This document shows positions 63,435 to 64,000 of a stretch of 64,000 nt of DNA, one piece after another. A program made the position numbers and the translations under genes. Below the pieces are notes generated by a model. That model did not search any database and was not told the DNA's origin. It worked only from the letters and a program-made list of their open reading frames with translations. The first letter of the stretch is position 1. Each line of letters opens with the position of its first letter. This stretch comes from G965276765 sp965276765 (lineage in GTDB: Bacteria; Actinomycetota; Acidimicrobiia; Acidimicrobiales; Palsa-688), in assembly GCA_965276765.1 (NCBI GenBank), contig OZ255627.1, positions 3,534,001 to 3,598,000 of the forward strand, written 5' to 3'.

Positions 63435-64000
63435 ATGACGACCGGCGCCGATGTCCAGGCCACGTTCGTCGCGACGATCGTCGACGAGTGGGTCAGGGCC
63501 GGGGTCACCGACGCCGTTGTCGCCCCCGGGTCGCGCTCGACGCCACTGCTCGACACCCTGGCCGCCGACGGGCGCATCCGCACCCACGTCGTGCTCGACG
63601 AGCGTTCCGGCGGCTTCGTCGCCCTCGGTATCGGCGTGGCCACGGGGCGGCCGGCGCCGGTCGTGACGACGAGCGGGACCGCCGCGGTCGAGCTGCACCC
63701 CGCCGTCGTCGAGGCCCACCAGGCCGGCGTCCCTCTCCTCGCCGTCACCGCCGATCGCCCCTCCGAGCTCCATCACGTCGCCGCACCCCAGACCGCCGAG
63801 CAGGTCGGGCTCTACGGATCGGCGCCGCGTTGGGCCGTGAGCGTGGGCGTGGCCGACCTCGCCTCGACGTCGTCGTGGCGCCCGATCGGCGCCCGCAGCG
63901 TCGCCGACACGATCACCCACCCGTCGGGCCCAGGACCCGTGCACCTCAACATCGAGCTGCGCGAGCCGCTCATGGGCACGGCCGGCGAACTGCCGCCAGC
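63435..64000 (+). CDS. menD: SEPHCHC synthase MenD, 3' end outside window
   Basis: Thiamine-diphosphate enzyme; the first 188 residues are present. VTDAVVAPGSRSTPLLDTLA, VVLDERSGGFVALGIGVATG (Glu of the ThDP activation site), VVTTSGTAAVELHPAVVEAH and VPLLAVTADRPSELH are diagnostic of the MenD N-domain. It runs off the right edge intact. It makes 2-succinyl-5-enolpyruvyl-6-hydroxy-3-cyclohexene-1-carboxylate for MenH. Confidence 0.94.
   Translation, partial: MTTGADVQATFVATIVDEWVRAGVTDAVVAPGSRSTPLLDTLAADGRIRTHVVLDERSGGFVALGIGVATGRPAPVVTTSGTAAVELHPAVVEAHQAGVPLLAVTADRPSELHHVAAPQTAEQVGLYGSAPRWAVSVGVADLASTSSWRPIGARSVADTITHPSGPGPVHLNIELREPLMGTAGELPP

Overview
This is a high-GC window with actinobacterial character. 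It encodes two F420/flavin-type PPOX proteins, TetR, MerR-TipAS and MarR regulators, lipoproteins, an aerobic box-type benzoyl-CoA cluster and menaquinone genes. GTG starts and 4-base ATGA/GTGA gene overlaps are common. A member of the Acidimicrobiia or a related soil/water actinobacterium is my inference; nothing here fixes the genus.

Layout. 1-11.2 kb: a membrane acyltransferase running off the left edge, a TetR/DHA2-efflux operon with a clear palindromic operator, then small defence, resistance and metabolic genes (PPOX, GNAT, P-loop kinases, MerR-TipAS, a SET-domain protein, a dienelactone-hydrolase-like protein, an MFS transporter). 11.6-15.6 kb: an IS21-family element (11653-14824) inside an rRNA/tRNA methyltransferase (SpoU/TrmH) gene. 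Its 6-bp target duplication lets the original gene be rebuilt in frame. 16-26 kb: NUDIX, kinase, hydrolase, a GT2/GT-C pair, an ECF sigma operon and an MFS transporter. 26.3-27.8 kb: an ISL3-family element with 25-bp ends and an 8-bp target duplication, inside a 41-codon gene. 27.8-40 kb: a mosaic of broken genes (PhyH, RecB-like nuclease tail, DnaB-like helicase, lipoprotein, IS982-like fragment). A second IS21 element (31474-34337) sits exactly at the stop/start overlap of the nuclease and helicase genes. 40.1-42.6 kb: a group II intron with its reverse transcriptase. 42.7-53.8 kb: a MarR/PPOX operon, an amidohydrolase ruin, a nucleoside-kinase-like protein, a second SET protein, lipoproteins, an APH/VOC pair, a WapI-like protein, a cupin and a PRC-barrel protein. 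53.8-64 kb: aldo/keto reductase, boxC-boxB-benzoate:CoA ligase-hydrolase, then menE, menA, menH and the 5' part of menD.

How genes work together. Benzoate:CoA ligase makes benzoyl-CoA, BoxB epoxidises the ring and BoxC opens it. The reductase BoxA and the semialdehyde dehydrogenase are not in the window. MenD, MenH, MenE and MenA are four steps of menaquinone synthesis.

Quality note. About ten genes between 4 and 51 kb are broken by single-base shifts, several at G/C runs, while the 52-64 kb block looks intact. This may be real decay of an insertion-rich accessory region, or indel errors in the assembly; the sequence alone cannot separate the two.
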